Of a stretch of DNA of 64,000 bases, positions 24,408-35,099 are shown piece after piece. Position 1 is the stretch's first letter, and every line of letters starts with the position of its first letter. This DNA comes from Spiroplasma litorale (lineage in GTDB: Bacteria; Bacillota_I; Bacilli_A; Mycoplasmatales; Mycoplasmataceae). The DNA is taken from the NCBI RefSeq assembly GCF_001267155.1, contig NZ_CP012357.1:248001-312000 (forward strand). The letters are read 5' to 3'. The position numbers and the translations under genes were made by a program. The notes under the pieces were generated by a model. That model did not search any database, was not told the origin of the DNA, and saw nothing but the letters and a program-made list of their open reading frames with translations.

Positions 24408-24839
24408 ATGCTATTTGGAAGTTTTGAACACAATTTAGATAGTAAACTTAGACTTACTATACCTTCAAAAATGCGTAATAAACTGGGGGCGGTTGTTTAC
24501 GTAACAAGAAGTATTGATGGGCAATGTCTTGAAATAAGATCATCTGATAATTTTCAAGAATATTACAAAAACTTGCAAGCACAAAACTCACTACTTTCTT
24601 CTGCTCGTACTGTAATAAGATCTATTTTTTCAAAAACTGATGAGGTACAAATTGATAATTCGGGTAGAATAAAACTACCTGGAAATTTACTTGAAGAAGT
24701 AGGTATTAAAAAAATGGTTCAAATCACCGGGGCTGGTGAATGAATCGAAGTATGAGACAAAGAAAAATTTATGGCTTATGACAAGGAAGTTAAAAATCAG
24801 CTTGTCGAAGCTGCCGAAAAACTGGGCGGAGTTAAATAA
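24408..24839 (+). CDS. mraZ: Transcriptional regulator MraZ
   Basis: 143 residues with two SpoVT-AbrB-type domains. The first carries FGSFEHNLDSKLRLTIPSKMR and the second QIDNSGRIKLPGNLLEEVGI, both with the family's R and P residues. In other bacteria MraZ forms a ring and binds repeats ahead of its own operon. Matching repeats are seen here at 24363-24400. GGGGGAAAT precedes the ATG. First gene of mraZ-rsmH-ftsA-ftsZ, ending one base before rsmH. Two Trp codons near the C-terminus (GEWIEVWDKEK) are TGA. Confidence 0.95.
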
Positions 24840-24840
24840 C

Positions 24841-25794
24841 ATGAAAAATAAACATATATCTGTTTTACTTGACGAATCAATTGAATTGTTAAACATAAAT
24901 GAAAATGGAATATATGTTGATTGCACTTTAGGTAGAGGCGGCCATAGTGCTGAAATATTAAAAAAAATTAAAAAAGGTTATCTTTATTGTATTGACCAAG
25001 ATAGCGAAGCAATTGAATATTCTAAAAAAATACTTGAATTAATTTCAAGTAATTTTACTATTATAAAGGGAAATTTTGTAAATCTAAAAAGTCTATTATT
25101 TTTAAATAAAGTTGAAAAAGTAGATGGATTAATTTATGACTTAGGAGTTTCGAGTCCTCATTTAGATGATCCAAATAGAGGTTTTAGTTATAGGTTTGAC
25201 TCAAAACTTGATATGAGAATGGATTTGGAAGGAAATGGATTAACAGCAAGAGAAGTTGTTAATAATTTATCAGCAAATGAATTGAAAACAATACTTTATA
25301 AATACGGAGAAGAAAAATTTGCACATAATATTGTTTCAAAGATATGTTCTTATAGGGAAAACAAGACTATTGAAACAACTTTTGAACTAGTAGATATAAT
25401 AAAATCTGCATTACCACAAAAGATATTAAAACAAAAAAAACACCCTGCAAAGAAAACTTTCCAAGCAATAAGAATATTTGTGAACAAAGAAATTGAAATT
25501 TTAGAAGACTCTTTAATGCAAGCTGCGAATATTTTAAATAAAGGTGGTACATTAGTAATTATTACTTTTCACTCTTTAGAAGAAACTGTAGTTAAAAAAG
25601 TTTTTAATAATTTAACTTTTGATGAAAATGAAAAGTTTTACAGTAAGTTGCCGATTAATATAAGTTTAAATAAAGAATTTCAAATTATTACAAAAAAACC
25701 AATAAAGCCCAGTTTATCTGAATTAGAAAATAATAAAAGAAGTCACAGTGCAAAGCTATGAGCAATTAAAAAGGTAGGTGAGAAAAATGTATAA
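24841..25794 (+). CDS. rsmH: 16S rRNA (cytosine-1402-N4)-methyltransferase RsmH (MraW)
   Basis: 317 residues. SAM-binding motif I YVDCTLGRGGHSAEIL (about 24-39) is followed by DGLIYDLGVSSPHLD, the RsmH signature with RGFSYRFDSKLDMRMD. The insert domain and LVIITFHSLEETVVKKVF complete the fold, and the C-terminus has the usual NKRSHSAKLWAIKK ending with a TGA-encoded Trp. It modifies C1402 in the ribosomal P site. The start at 24841 follows mraZ by one base. Its last eight bases overlap the next gene, implying coupled translation. Confidence 0.95.
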
Positions 25795-27313
25795 AGAAGT
25801 TTATGGTGTTATTGAAATAACTCAAAATGAAATTAAATTTGCAGTTGGAGTTTTTCGAGATAATAGAGGATTAAAAGTTATATTTAAAGAACGAATAAAA
25901 GGTAATTGATTGACTGAAGACGATGAAATAATTGACGTAAATAGAGTTAGTCAAAGACTTAAAAAATTAATTAACTCATATAACATTAGTTTTAGAGATA
26001 AAATTAAGAGAGTGTCTGTAATTTTTCCTTCTAAAACATTACAAATAAAAGACTCAACTTCAAACGTTTTTCTAAACCACCCTGAAAACATTGTCAGACA
26101 TGAGCACATCAATAATTTATATAGGGATGCAAATAGGATTAATTTCGATGATAGAAATGTTGTTATTAATATTAAACCTTATCTATTTTATTTAAATAAT
26201 CAAATTCAAACAGGTGTAGTTCCATTAAATGCGACGAATGTAAGTAGCATTACTATGATGGCTAAAATATATACGGTTAGCAAAAAAGTACATAATTCTT
26301 TTGTTGAATTATTAAAAAACCTAGAAGTTGAAAAATTAATATTTTCAACAGATGTTTATTCAATAGCAAGACAAATTAATAGTGAAATTTCTTTTAAAGA
26401 AAATTTTGTAACTATTAACTGAGGATGAAACACTGTAGATATAGGTTATTTTTGCAAAGAAGCTCTGGTTAAAAAAGAAAGTATAAATTCAGGAATAAAA
26501 AATATAATTGACAGCCTATCAAAAAGAATTAACTCAAAATTTGAAGTTGCAAATAAATATATATTTAAGCTTCTTGATTTCTCAACAAATAATAATAGTG
26601 ATTCAACCATTTATCGAAAATATGTTAATAGTGAAAAAAGATTAAGTGAGTTGACAGCTGAACAAATTAAAAATGCGGTTTTAGAAGAAATTAATTGGAT
26701 AATTGATAAAGCTGATAGTTGTATAGAAAAAGAATTTAAAGAATCTAAAAATTTTAAAATACATCATGTTGGAAAAATGACCGAAATTGCAGGATTTGAA
26801 AAAATTTTGCAAAGAAGTAAATTTAAGTCGATATCAAGTGTTTATTATTCTTTAGTAACCGGAGCTAGTGAAATTTGGTTAACATCTATTTGTGGTATGA
26901 TAAAGTTGTCAAGAATTAATAACAAAAATTCTAGCGAAATATTAACAAGTAATGATTGCATTAAAAAGCAAAACCATATGGGAATAAAATATCCAAGTCC
27001 AAGTCTTAACCCTAATTACCATGATTATAACCAATTAAATAGGGGTACACTTGATCCAAGAGCTTTGAATCAAGCTCAAAGATCAATTGTAAATAGAAAC
27101 ATAAATAACATGAATACTAGACCATTTAATAATGGAGTTCATATGCAAAAAAATTTACAAAATAATTTAAATTTTCAACAAAATAACAATAATTTAGTGC
27201 AAAATAATCATAGTTGACAAAATTACAATCATTATCAAAATGATTCGTCATTTAAAAATAACAATGGACAAATAGGCAATGGTTTCTTAGAAAACGAACA
27301 AAAAAATAGATAG
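25787..27313 (+). CDS. ftsA: Divergent FtsA-like cell division protein with Asn-rich tail
   Basis: 508 residues. Position between rsmH and ftsZ identifies it. The fold is an actin-like ATPase: EVYGVIEITQNEIKFAVGVF (first phosphate loop), a central VTINWGWNTVDIGYF (second phosphate loop, usually D-x-G-x-x-T-T) and VGKMTEIAGFEKILQRS as the adenosine region. The motifs are far from the consensus. From about residue 390 the sequence becomes Asn/Gln rich (NNLNFQQNNNNLVQNNHSW), with no recognisable membrane-targeting amphipathic helix at the end. FtsA normally anchors FtsZ to the membrane. Confidence 0.75.
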
Positions 27314-27327
27314 TAAAGGTGAAAAAT

Positions 27328-28644
27328 ATGGCTTTAAATATGGATTTTAAACAAACTGCTAGGATAAAGGTAATAGGAGTTGGTGGCGGTGGTTGTAACG
27401 CTGTAAACAGAATGGTTGAAGACAATGTACAAGGAGTAGATTTTTTTATTGCAAATACAGATGCACAAGTTCTTTCTGCAAGTATAGTTCCTAATAAAAT
27501 CATTTTAGGTAAAGAAATTTCGAAAGGGCTTGGAGCTGGAGCAAACCCAGATGTTGGTAAGCAAGCCGCTATTGAGTCAGCAGAAGAAATTAGAAAAGCG
27601 TTAACAGGTGCAGACTTGATTTTTATTGCTGCTGGAATGGGTGGAGGAACTGGAACTGGTGCTGCTCCCGAAATAGCAAAAATTGCAATGGAATCAGGTG
27701 CATTAGTTATTGCAATAGTAACTAAACCTTTTAGATTTGAAGGAAAATTAAGAAACTCTTTTGCAGTTAAAGGTATTGATGAACTTAGAAAATATGTTGA
27801 TTCAATAATTACAATTTCTAATGATAGATTGTTAGATATAATTGGTGGAATTCCAGTTAAAGACTCTTTCAGAGAAGCTGATAACATATTAAAACAGGGT
27901 GTACAAACTATTACTGATTTAATAGCAGTTCCTGCCGTAATTAACCTTGACTTTGCAGATGTTAGAACTGTAATGAAAGGCAAAGGAAACTCATTGTTTG
28001 GAATTGGTATTGGTTCAGGAGAAGATAAAGCTATTGAAGCCGCAAATAAAGCTATTACTTCTTCATTGTTAGAAACTTCAATTAGAGGTGCTAAAGACGC
28101 AATAATAAACGTAACTGGCGGTAAAAATGTATCACTTAATGATGCGTATGATGCTGTTGATATTGTTCAACAAGCAAGTGGTGAAGATGTAAACTTTATT
28201 TTTGGTATTGCAATAAATGAACATTTAGGTGATGAATTAATAGTAACAGTTATTGCAACTGGATTTGATGAAGGATATGAACCTATTGAGGCTCCAAGAA
28301 GCGCTCCAAAAACATCAAGTAGACAATCTTCTCCAAATGTAAGTTCAAAACAAAAACAAAGACCACCAGTAAGAGAAAAATATGAAGAAGAATATGCTGA
28401 TGATACAGCAGAAGAACTTGAAACAGTTTATGATCAAAGAACCAGTTTTATTAATTCAGGAGATAAAAGACCAGAATTTGTAAAACGTGCAGAAGAAGAT
28501 AGAAACAAAATCAACAATCGTATGGAACGTTGAAAAGAAAATAGAGTTGATAATGGTCAAGAACAAAAACAAGTTGCTCAAAAAATTGAAGATACAGATG
28601 ATGATGATGGTGACTTCCCAACATTTTTAAGAAAAAAATGATAA
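27328..28644 (+). CDS. ftsZ: Cell division GTPase FtsZ
   Basis: 438 residues. Tubulin-like GTPase that polymerises at the division site. IKVIGVGGGGCNAVNRM, the tubulin signature GGGTGTGAAPEIA (about 105-117), PFRFEG and NLDFADVRTVM (T7 loop) are all intact. The C-terminal linker is Ser/Lys then acidic, and DGDFPTFLRKKW is the conserved C-terminal peptide that contacts FtsA. AAAGGTG sits seven bases before this ATG and decides it over an upstream in-frame ATG. Last gene of the dcw run. Confidence 0.97.
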
Positions 28645-28674
28645 AAATAAAACAAGAAATTGTTTTATTTTTTT
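28643..28674 (+). terminator. Terminator after ftsZ
   Basis: AAAATAAAACAA pairs with TTGTTTTATTTT around GAAA, followed by T. Confidence 0.85.
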
Positions 28675-28731
28675 AATTTATTGTATTGTTGATTTTTGAC
28701 GTCTACTTTGCTATTATCATTAAGGAGTTAA

Positions 28732-28797
28732 ATGCCGTTTATATATAATTTATGTATAATGACATTTTTATGTTGCGGTTTAAATACCAATTTTTAA
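28732..28797 (+). CDS. Possible 21-residue leader ORF before oppB
   Basis: AAGGAG lies four bases before ATG 28732. It opens a hydrophobic, Cys-containing peptide (MPFIYNLCIMTFLCCGL...) ending 65 nt before oppB. It could be a leader peptide, or the coding appearance may be chance in AT-rich DNA. The rest of the 28675-28862 gap shows no other gene. Confidence 0.25.
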   Translation: MPFIYNLCIMTFLCCGLNTNF

Positions 28798-28862
28798 CTT
28801 TATATTACAATAAATATCATGAATTATGTGAATTTAATTTATTTTAAGGGAAGGAATGTATT

Positions 28863-30083
28863 ATGAAATTAGATCAACAAGATCTCATTAACGAAGAAAA
28901 AGTTGATAAAATTTTTGAAGAACTTGACTTGATGGATCAAACATCTGATTCAAAAAAAGGAAAATTTGATAAATTTAAGTACTTCTTCAAAAAAAGAGGA
29001 ACCAATTTAAAGGAGTTCATGGGAAAATCTCCTCTATTGAGTTATTCTATTAAGCGGGTAATATATGCTTTTATTACTTTATACATAGCTATTTCAATTA
29101 TATTCATTATGCTAAGTGCGGTTACTACTGATTCAGCATACCTTTCTGATGTTAATTTAGACAAATTGGGAATTGAATATGGTAGTGATGATTATTTTAG
29201 ATTGTTAAATAATAAGAAAAAATTATATGGAGCATATGGAAGCGTTTTTCAACAGTTGTTCATTTACTTGAGAAATATTACTCCAATAATACCAAAAGAA
29301 ATAATTAAAAATCCTTCAATTGTAGGTACTGAAGTTGTTGGAGATAAAGAGACAGTTTGATTTTATTTAGGGGCATTCATGAATAAAGCTAGTGGTGGTG
29401 TTCCTGGTACTTCAGTTATTGATGCTTTCAAAAAATCTATACCAGTATCATTTACTGTTGGGGGTATAGCTGTTACATTATCATACTTGTTAGGGGTTCC
29501 TTTAGGAATTTTAGCTGCGAAAAATAAAGATAAAGCTACCGATAGTGCAATTAATGGTTTTAGCTTAGTTATTACAGCAATACCTGCATTGGTTTTAATT
29601 TCTTTATTATATAAAATGTCAATATATGGTTTTTCAGCTAATGGTACTTATTCAAATTCAGGTTTAGGTACTAAAATATGACCAGTCATTGGGGTAATGC
29701 TTTTGATAATGCCTCTCATTATTGTTAATACAAGAAGATATGTAATAGATGAGATGACCTCAGATTATACAAAATTTGCTATATCTAAAGGATTAAGCTC
29801 AAGATACGTTTTCTATGTTCATATCTTTAGAAATGCAAGTATTAGATTAGTTAAAACAATTCCTGAAGTATTTATAATTACTTTATTTGGTTCAAGTATT
29901 CTTGTTGAGAGACATTGATCAATTGATGGAATGAGTAAATTTATACTAAATGGTGTGTCTAATAAAGATACTTATGTTGTGCTTGGTTATATATTTGTTT
30001 CAGCTTCAGCTGGAGTGTTTTCAAGTTTAGCTGGGGATTTATTGCTTGCAATTATGGACCCAAGAATTAAACTTACTAAATAG
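28863..30083 (+). CDS. oppB: Oligopeptide ABC transporter permease OppB
   Basis: 406 residues, longer than the usual ~310 because of an N-terminal cytoplasmic extension of about 55 charged residues before the first helix (SIKRVIYAFITLYIAISIIFIML). The periplasm-equivalent loop is followed by the BPD_transp_1 core: SIPVSFTVGGIAVTLSYLLGVPLGILAAK and the EAA-like loop YTKFAISKGLSSRYVFYVHIFRNA. It forms the membrane channel with OppC. Start preceded by AAGGGAAGGA. First gene of oppBCDFA; the next gene begins 16 nt later. Confidence 0.93.
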
Positions 30084-30098
30084 AAGGAGGTATTTATA

Positions 30099-31061
30099 AT
30101 GGAACAAAATTTATATTCCCAGGATGAATTTGAACTAATTGATAAAAGTTTATTCAAAATAGTTGGTAGTAAAACTGAAGAAGCTGAAAAAATAAATAAT
30201 AAACCATATAGTTATTGAAAATCAGTTTTTTCAAGAGTGTTAAAATCAAAAACATTTTTAGTTTCAATTATCTTACTTGTAATTATTATTATAATGGCTT
30301 CATCAATTGGTATTGGTAAAGAACCAGTCCCTGTTGATCCGCCTTCTTTTAATATCGCACCACCAAGTGCAGAACATATTTTTGGTTTAGGCCGATTTGG
30401 TGAAGATTTGTGATTAAAAATGTGAATTGGTACTAGAACAACGCTTATTTTTACATTTATTGTTGCAGCTGTACAAATATCTATTGGTATTATAATTGGT
30501 TCAATTTGAGGTTATTATAGAAAATTAGATATTGTATTTATTGAAACAACTAGGTTTCTAACTTTAATACCTTCTTTAATACTTTGATTAATTATAATTT
30601 TTCTTTTTGGAGGCATTTCAACATTACCAATTATTATTTTTGCAATATCATTAACAAGTTGAATAACACTGGCAAGTATTATAAGAGTTCAGATTCTTAT
30701 AATAAGAAATGCTGAATATAACATTGCATCAAGAGTTTTAGGAACTCCTAACCACAAAATAATAAAGAAAAATATTTTACCAAAAATACTACCAATAATA
30801 ATTCAAACTTCAACATTTGCAATTCCAACTGCAATTGGTCTTGATTCTCTGCTTGCCTATTATAATTTTGGATTTGTTACAAACACATTAGATCAAGCTT
30901 CTTTAGGGTCAATATTAAATGAATTATTGTTAGGTTCTGACTGAGAAGTCTACCCACATTTATTGATAATCCCTGTAGTGTTTGTTGGTGGTATTTCATT
31001 GTTATTTTTCTTAGCAGGTAAGGTATTTGCTGATTCACTTGACCCAAAAACTCATAGATAG
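30099..31061 (+). CDS. oppC: Oligopeptide ABC transporter permease OppC
   Basis: 320 residues. An N-terminal cytoplasmic stretch, one helix (FLVSIILLVIIIIMASSIG), then HIFGLGRFGEDLWLKMWIGTRTTL, the OppC-typical loop (normally GTD-x-GRD). The transport core has five helices with the EAA loop AEYNIASRVLGTPNHKIIKKNILPKILP. AAGGAGG lies just before the ATG. Trp is encoded by TGA at most positions. Pairs with OppB as the translocation pore. Confidence 0.94.
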
Positions 31062-31070
31062 GATTTAATT

Positions 31071-32936
31071 ATGGATAAAAAAGAAAGAATTTTATCAGTA
31101 AGAAATATGGAAGTTAAATTTCAAGTAAGAGGTAGATTTTTAACTGCTATAAGAAATGTTGATTTAGATGTTTATGATCAAGAAATTTTAGCAATCGTTG
31201 GTGAATCTGGAAGTGGTAAATCAGTCGTAACAAAAACCTTTACTGGCATGATTGAATCAAATGGATGAATTAGTAATGGTTCAATTGTTTATAGACCTAG
31301 GTTGGACGATGAAAAAAGCCATTTTAAAAAACCTGTTGATGTTGTTAATTTACAAAGTCCATTGATTTCAAAAGAAGTTATTAAATCTGTAATTAAAATT
31401 GGTAAAAAAAACATTGGAAATTGTTATAAAAAAATATCAAAGTTATATGATTTAATGCCAACATTTTCAAATAAAAAAGCTTTTGAAGTTGAAAAAAAGA
31501 TTATCCAATTAGAAAAAGTTTTTAATTCTGAAAATAATCAAAATTTTAAAGAAGTTTTAAAAAATAAAATTGAAGAATTAAAATTAGAACTTAAAACATT
31601 TGAAGAATTAGAATCAATTAAATCAAATAAAAAAACAGATATTATTAATAAATTAAATAACGCATTAACTAAGGCAAACTCAAGTTCTGAAAATATAAAC
31701 CAAAATTTATTTACTAAGAAAAATAAAAATACTAAAATATCTAACAATTTAGAAAATATAAAGTCTTTATTAAATAAAGTTAATAATAGTTCGCTGATAA
31801 AAAATGAAATTAATGAACTATATGAAGAAATTATTATAAACGAAATAAATATTAATAAAATAAAACCTTTGAGTATTCTACAAAAAAAAGATGTATCAAA
31901 AATTATTAATATTATTAAACTTTATAATGAAAATCCTGATATTGGAGAAGAAAACAAAAATTTCTTAATAAGTTATTTTACTTCTAACATTTCATTAAAC
32001 AGAATTCAACAAGAATTCCGTGATATATGCAAAGAAATAGTTGCTGGTAATAATATTGATAAAGATCATTTTGATAATATTTTATTTGACTGAGATAAAA
32101 TAAAAAATGTTTCAATTATTAACAAAATTAAAGCAATTAAAGAAGTGAGAAACTTAAGGGGTAAAACAATTGCAACAATTTTTCAAGATCCAATGACATC
32201 TTTGAATCCGCTTTTATCTGTGGGATTTCAAATTTCAGAAGTTTTGAGAAAACAACAAGGACTATCAAAAAGAGAAGCTAAAAAAGAAGCGATTAATCTT
32301 TTAGAACAAGTTGGTATTCCAGATGCAAATAAACGTTACAAAGACATACCAGGAAAATATTCAGGTGGAATGAGACAACGTGTTGTAATAGCGATTGCTC
32401 TTGCATGTAAACCAAAAGTGTTAATTTGTGATGAACCTACAACTGCATTAGATGTAACTATTCAAGCCCAAATTTTAGAACTTATAAAAGAGCTTCAAAA
32501 ATTATATAAATTTACTGTTATATTTATAACTCATGATCTTGGAGTTGTTGCAAAAATTGCAGACAGAGTAGCCGTAATGTATGCTGGTCAAATAGTTGAA
32601 GTTGGTACTGTTAAAGATATTTTTAATAATTCAGCACATCCTTATACTTGAGCTCTATTATCATCTTTACCTCAGTTAGGTAAAAAGGGTGAAGAGTTAT
32701 TCTCAATTGAAGGAACACCTCCATCGCTTTTTAATGTAATTAAAGGAGATGCTTTTGCTCCAAGAAATAAATATGCTTTAGAAATTGACTATATTAAAGA
32801 ACCACCTATGTTTAAAATAAGTGATACACACTTTGCAAAAACATGATTATTAGATAAAAGATCTCCGAAAATTGAAAAACCCGAAGTATTAAAAAATCTA
32901 AAAAGTAGAATTAAAGAAGTAGAAAAGGTAGGCTAA
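31071..32936 (+). CDS. oppD: Oligopeptide ABC transporter ATPase OppD with large insertion
   Basis: 621 residues against about 330-360 for typical OppD. Walker [11 protein letters not shown] is at about 44. The Q-loop [15 protein letters not shown] comes only near 368, followed by signature [12 protein letters not shown], Walker [14 protein letters not shown] and [12 protein letters not shown]. Between Walker A and Q-loop lies an insertion of about 270 residues, Lys/Asn/Glu rich and probably coiled coil. The C-terminal oligopeptide-binding region with [17 protein letters not shown] is present but lacks the usual three or four cysteines of the Fe-S motif. Confidence 0.93.
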
Positions 32937-32939
32937 ATT

Positions 32940-35099
32940 ATGCTTGATAATAATGAAACATTATTAAATATACGCGACTTAGTTATTGAATTTAAAAGCA
33001 AAGGTAAAAAAAACACTGCTGTTAAAGGTGCTAATTTTGATGTCTACAAAGGAGAAATATTCGGGTTAGTTGGTGAATCTGGAAGTGGTAAAACAACAAT
33101 TGGTAGAGCAATAGTTGGAGTACAACCTTTAAAAGATGGAACTGTTTATATTAATAGTGAAATTCTTACTGGAAAACCAACAAGTCTTAAAGTTTTAAAC
33201 AAAAAAATTGGAAAATCAATTTCAATTATGAAAGCAAGAATGAACTTGACTACAGCTGAAATTAATAATAGATTAAGCCTATTAAAAGAAATATATAATA
33301 AAATAAAATCCAATAATTATAGTGATTTGGATTTTAAAAAATTAAAAAATGAAAATAGAATTAGTTACATTAAAGATGTTGTACTATCTGATTTAAATTT
33401 AATAAATAAAATTGTAATGTCAGAAGACAGAATGATAAAATTTGTAACTAACATAAGTTATTATCAAGAAAATATACCATTAAAACTTGAAAAATCAATT
33501 TTGACAAAATTAGAAGAAACAAAAAAAGCTATTTTAAAACTAAAAAAATATGTTGATACAATGTATAAGAGTATTCAAGCTATTTATAATGAAATGAAAT
33601 CAATTAATGAAATAGACCAGTTTAAAATGAAGTTTTCATTGATAATGGAAAATTGATTATTAATTGTAAATAATCATAAAAGTTTTTTGAATGAAATTAA
33701 GTGATTTGAAGAAATGCAAAAACAATTATTGGCATTGTCTTCACCAATTAAAAAAAGAAGTAAGTATAAAGACTTTTATAACAATAAAGTATATATTGAT
33801 AGATCTGATTTTTGAAAAGAGTGTAACAAACAACTTGATTTACTTAAAGAACGAAATGTTAACCCAAATGACAAAGAGTACATTAAATTACAATCTTTTA
33901 TAACAGATTTTTGAATTGACAAAAACATTAATTTAAATGCATGTACTAAAATTATTAATGAAATAAAAAAAACCAATACTATAAATGATAAATGTTTAGG
34001 TTTATTGAAAAACCTAAAACAAACAATTTTTGAGCAAGACTTAAAGAAAATGATTGAAAGCAAAAAAGTAGATCAAAAAAAATTAAACGAATTAGAAAAA
34101 GAATTTATTCAAATCAAAAAAGTAGTAAAAAACAGTATTGTAAAAGATGAAGAATTAATTGAAAACTATCATAATTGAAAAAATATAGAAAAAGTTTATT
34201 CAAAAGAAGAAGAGGAATCTTTTATTGAATTGATCGATTTTTTAGATATGCCATCAATTGATGAAATTGTTAGAAGTTCATATCTATTTAAAAAAAGAAC
34301 TAAGTTTGAAAAAAGAGAATATAGAAGAAATGTTCAAATGATATTCCAGGATCCTGGTTCTTCATTAAATGATAGAATGGCAATTGAGGAAATAGTAGCT
34401 GAAGGTCTTGATAATTTTAAGCATTTATACAAAAACGAAGAAGCAAAACTTGCTTATTTAAATGATTACAATAAGGAAAATCCAAATAACCCAATAACTA
34501 TTGATGAAGTTAAATGAAAAGATGTTAAAAAAAACATAATCTTAAAAGCAATTACTTCAGTGGGATTAATTCCAGAACATTTATCAAGGTACCCACATGA
34601 ATTTTCTGGGGGTCAAAGACAAAGGGTTGGTATTGCTAGAAGTTTGGTTATGAAACCTAAAATTATTGTTGCAGATGAACCTATTTCAGCATTAGATGTA
34701 TCAATTCGTGCACAAGTATTAAATTTATTTAAAAAATTTCAAGCTGAATTAGATCTTACTTACATATTTGTTGCACATGATTTATCAGTTGTTAGACACA
34801 TTGCAGATAGAATTGCTGTAATATATAGAGGTCAAATCGTGGAACTTGCAAATGCAGAAGAATTGTTTAATAATCCACTTCATCCATATACAAAAGCATT
34901 GCTATCAGCAATACCTGTTCCTGAACCAGATTTATCACGAGAAACAGAACTTAAAATCTATAATCCAGAAAAAGAACATCATGATTATTTGTTTGATCTT
35001 CCTTATTTTAAAGAGGTAAAAAAAGGTCACTTCATATGAGCTAACAAAAGAGAAATAAGAAATATAAAAAACACTCTGAAATCAAAGGAGATGAGTTAA
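32940..35099 (+). CDS. oppF: Oligopeptide ABC transporter ATPase OppF with large insertion
   Basis: 719 residues. Walker [14 protein letters not shown] at about 46. The Q-loop [15 protein letters not shown] does not come until about 466, so roughly 380 residues rich in Lys, Asn and Glu are inserted. The rest is standard: [41 protein letters not shown] and the OppF ending [17 protein letters not shown]. Long OppF proteins are known in mycoplasmas. It starts four bases after oppD, and its last codons contain the ribosome site of oppA. Confidence 0.93.

Noticed and set aside
27252-27983. 243-codon minus-strand frame opposite ftsZ
   Set aside because: FtsZ on the other strand is unambiguous; the antisense frame reflects its codon bias.
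33691-33903. 70-codon frame within oppF
   Set aside because: It is in a different phase from oppF, which reads through with TGA as Trp.
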